Source: Pseudomonas sp. (GTDB lineage: Bacteria > Pseudomonadota > Gammaproteobacteria > Pseudomonadales > Pseudomonadaceae). Taken from it: 7,794 nucleotides of DNA. Made by a program: the position numbers and the translations under genes. The notes beneath the pieces are model-generated. The model made no database searches and was not told the DNA's origin. It saw nothing but the letters and a program-made list of their open reading frames with translations. Positions 6,344 through 7,794 of this stretch are shown piece after piece (the first letter of the stretch is position 1; each line of letters starts with the position of its first letter). The DNA lies in contig DPSI01000466.1 of the NCBI GenBank assembly GCA_003527165.1, forward strand, positions 1-7,794. Reading direction: 5' to 3'.

Positions 6344-6394
6344 AGCGAAGCGGGTCGCCAAGTGCCCGCTCGACTGGAACCGAGGAGATCAACC

Positions 6395-6628
6395 ATGCCC
6401 GTAGCCACCCATCGCGCCGCCGTCCCGGTCGTCGTCGACGAAGAGAAATGCATTGCCGAAAAGGGCTGCCGCGTCTGTATCGACGTCTGCCCGCTGGATG
6501 TCCTGTGGATCAACCCGGACACCGGCAAGGCGCACATGAAATACGACGAATGCTGGTACTGCATGCCCTGCGAGACCGACTGCCCGACCGATGCCGTAAA
6601 GGTGAACATCCCCTACCTGCTGCGCTGA
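6395..6628 (+). CDS. Bis-[4Fe-4S] ferredoxin, AprB/AsfB-like electron-transfer subunit
   Basis: This 77-residue iron-sulfur protein probably passes electrons to or from the flavoprotein. Eight cysteines form two cluster motifs. The first is C19-x5-C25-x2-C28-x3-C32-P, with a wider first gap than the usual two residues. The second is the standard C53-x2-C56-x2-C59-x3-C63-P, in ECWYCMPCETDCP. The aromatic ECWYC and the C-terminal NIPYLLR recall the AprB family, which also has an altered first motif, but AprB is about twice as long. The start is set by GAGGAG at 6382-6387, seven bases before the ATG. An open extension back to 6329 would begin inside the REP-like element and is rejected. The HEAT-repeat gene follows after 10 bases. 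Confidence 0.92.
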   Translation: MPVATHRAAVPVVVDEEKCIAEKGCRVCIDVCPLDVLWINPDTGKAHMKYDECWYCMPCETDCPTDAVKVNIPYLLR

Positions 6629-6638
6629 GGAGCCGCTG

Positions 6639-7598
6639 ATGAAGACCTATGACGACCCCATGCTGCAGGAAATTGCCGAAAACCTGGCGTCCGAAGACCC
6701 CGGAATCCGCCGCGTAGCGGTGCTCGAACTGGTCGACTGCGCCGAGCCGGAAGCCGCCGAGCTGCTGATCCTGGCGCTCAACGACGAAGACCCCGCGGTG
6801 CGCCAGGAGGCCGCCAAGGTGGTCGACGAGTTCGATGCGGTGGACATCGCCGACGCGCTGATCGCGGCCCTGCAAGACAGCAACGAGGTGGTGCGCAACG
6901 CCGCCGCCCATGCGCTGGCTGATCTGAAGGATCCAGCCGCCGCCATGCCGCTGCTCGAAGCGCTGGAAGGCACCGACGACCCCTTCGTGGTGGCCGGCAT
7001 CCTGCGCGCGGTGAAACCGCTGCGCAATCCGGCCGCCCAGGTCCCGGCGCTGCAGCGCATGCAGGCAGCCGATGCCGGTGTGCGCCGCGAGGCGGTGGCA
7101 GTGCTCGGCTGGCTGAAGCAGGCCGAAAACCTGCCGGCGCTGATGGAAACTGCCCAGCACGACGAGGACGCCGAAGTGCGCCGCGCCGCCACCGGCGCCC
7201 TGGTGTACGCCACGCCCGAACAGGTCGGCCCGACGCTGGTGGGGCTGCTGCACGACGCGCACTGGCAGGTTCGCGTCGAGGCCGCCGTGAGCATCGGCAA
7301 ACTCAATTATCAGGCGGCGCTGCAGCCGCTGGTCGAGGCCACGCATGACAGCTTCTGGCAGGTCCGTGAAAAAGCCGTGGATTCACTCGGCAAGCTCGGC
7401 TCCGTCGGCGCCATCCCGGCGCTCGGCGTCTGTGCTCGCGACCCGATGAGCAACCTGCGCAAGGCCGCCATCGGCGCGCTGGGAACGATCGGTCATCACG
7501 ATGGCCGGCCCTTCGTCGAGGCCGCCATGGACGACCCGGACCCGGACGTCCGCAAGCTGGCGCGCTGGGCCATGTCCAAGCTCGATGCGGCAGCGTGA
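6639..7598 (+). CDS. HEAT-repeat protein (PBS-lyase type repeats)
   Basis: The 319 residues consist almost entirely of about ten helical repeats with a 31-residue period. The recurring D-x-x-V-R-x-x-A motif appears near residues 21, 51, 82, 145, 177, 208, 239, 270 and 301, and a degenerate copy lacking Arg sits at 114 (DPFVVAGI). The copies at 208 and 239 have HWQVR and FWQVR, a likely conserved surface. No signal peptide, membrane span or catalytic motif is seen, so it should be an acidic cytoplasmic solenoid that binds other proteins. GAGGAG at 6627-6632 overlaps the ferredoxin stop, six bases before the ATG, indicating tight co-expression with the redox pair. A scaffold, assembly or cofactor-maturation role for the flavoprotein-ferredoxin complex is inferred from context only. 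Related repeats occur in phycobilin lyases, but nothing here suggests bilins. Confidence 0.9.
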   Translation: MKTYDDPMLQEIAENLASEDPGIRRVAVLELVDCAEPEAAELLILALNDEDPAVRQEAAKVVDEFDAVDIADALIAALQDSNEVVRNAAAHALADLKDPAAAMPLLEALEGTDDPFVVAGILRAVKPLRNPAAQVPALQRMQAADAGVRREAVAVLGWLKQAENLPALMETAQHDEDAEVRRAATGALVYATPEQVGPTLVGLLHDAHWQVRVEAAVSIGKLNYQAALQPLVEATHDSFWQVREKAVDSLGKLGSVGAIPALGVCARDPMSNLRKAAIGALGTIGHHDGRPFVEAAMDDPDPDVRKLARWAMSKLDAAA

Positions 7599-7610
7599 CC
7601 GTTCGGGACT

Positions 7611-7680
7611 TGTAAGGCGGTGTGATCCGCCAATCGATGTTGCCGCCGAGCGGCTTCGGCGGGCTAAAGCCCGCCCTACA
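7611..7680. repeat. Second REP-like inverted pair downstream of the HEAT gene
   Basis: The ends TGTAAGGCGG (7611-7620) and CCGCCCTACA (7671-7680) are complementary at nine of ten positions. The left half folds as GGCGG-TGTGAT-CCGCC (7616-7631). The right half folds as a perfect GGCGGGCT-AA-AGCCCGCC hairpin (7658-7675). An alternative hairpin CCGCCGA/TCGGCGG (7643-7662) overlaps it. The layout matches the pair at 6284-6343, pointing to one repeat family with variable stems. It starts 12 bases after the operon's last stop and may limit read-through, though no U-run follows. Confidence 0.8.
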
Positions 7681-7767
7681 TGTTCGCGCATTGAGCGATT
7701 TAACAGACTCGACGCGGCCACCAAAAAGCCGCCCTGCACCGCCGCCGGGATCCGCGCAGCTTCCGCC

Positions 7768-7794
7768 CCCTCTCCCCTCCGGGGAGAGGGCTGG
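7768..7794. repeat. Intergenic hairpin repeat CCCTCTCCCC/GGGGAGAGGG, cut by window edge
   Basis: A perfect 10-bp stem, CCCTCTCCCC (7768-7777) with GGGGAGAGGG (7781-7790), closes a three-base loop TCC. CTGG then follows to the window end. From memory this is the start of a dispersed intergenic repeat common in Pseudomonas and Xanthomonas relatives that continues GGTGAGGG; the continuation lies outside the window. It could also act as a transcription barrier. Bases 7681-7767 hold no gene I can support. Confidence 0.6.

Noticed and set aside
6329..6394. Longer ferredoxin starting at 6329
   Set aside because: It would begin within the REP-like hairpin without a ribosome binding site, whereas ATG 6395 has GAGGAG at ideal spacing.
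4544..6628. True dissimilatory APS reductase AprAB
   Set aside because: The ferredoxin is about half the length of AprB, and no sulfate-activation or sulfite-reductase genes are in view. An AprA-like relative is the safer call.
503..7598. Depletion of Cys and Met as a sign of a sulfur-starvation operon
   Set aside because: The binding protein has one mature Cys but more than ten Met, and the other proteins are not obviously poor in either residue, so composition does not support it.
7768..7790. Intrinsic transcription terminator for the operon
   Set aside because: The hairpin is strong but is followed by CTGG, not a T-run, and it lies about 170 bp after the last stop.
6284..7794. CRISPR-like array
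   Set aside because: The repeats are inverted pairs of two kinds with differing stems, not regularly spaced direct repeats, and no cas genes are present.

Overview
The window comes from a GC-rich gammaproteobacterium, most likely Pseudomonas in the broad sense (Pseudomonas/Stutzerimonas). The evidence is high-GC codon usage, strong GAGGAG/GGAGG ribosome binding sites, and short extragenic inverted repeats with GTAGGGC/GCCCTAC ends, which from memory are common in these genomes. No mobile element, CRISPR array, tRNA or rRNA is visible.

Layout. At 1-82 lies the start of a divergent minus-strand gene that runs off the left edge. Bases 83-502 form a non-coding control region containing a good candidate sigma-54 promoter (425-441), a short tandem repeat and a small inverted repeat. 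Seven plus-strand genes follow in operon-like order: an ABC-transporter substrate-binding protein with an unusual NosL-like C-terminal domain (503-1873); its permease (1928-2851) and ATPase (2848-3720); a 23-codon micro-ORF (3724-3795) coupled at both ends; a GntR/HutC-type regulator (3792-4535); a fumarate reductase/AprA-type FAD oxidoreductase (4544-6280); an 8-cysteine ferredoxin (6395-6628); and a protein made of ten HEAT-like repeats (6639-7598). A REP-like inverted pair separates the flavoprotein from the ferredoxin gene. A second pair lies downstream of the HEAT gene, and another hairpin repeat reaches the right edge.

Proposed working (inference). The TauABC/SsuABC-type importer would bring in a small, probably anionic or sulfur-containing organic compound. 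The flavoprotein and ferredoxin would then carry out a cytoplasmic redox reaction on it. The two resemble adenylylsulfate reductase AprA/AprB in design, and their combination with a binding protein recalls the Pseudomonas putida asfRABC arylsulfonate cluster (reductase, ferredoxin, periplasmic binding protein, LysR regulator). Here the regulator is GntR-type and a HEAT-repeat protein is added. The substrate cannot be read from the sequence. The cluster as a whole, with the NosL-fused binding protein and the HEAT partner, is the best candidate for an undescribed system in the window.
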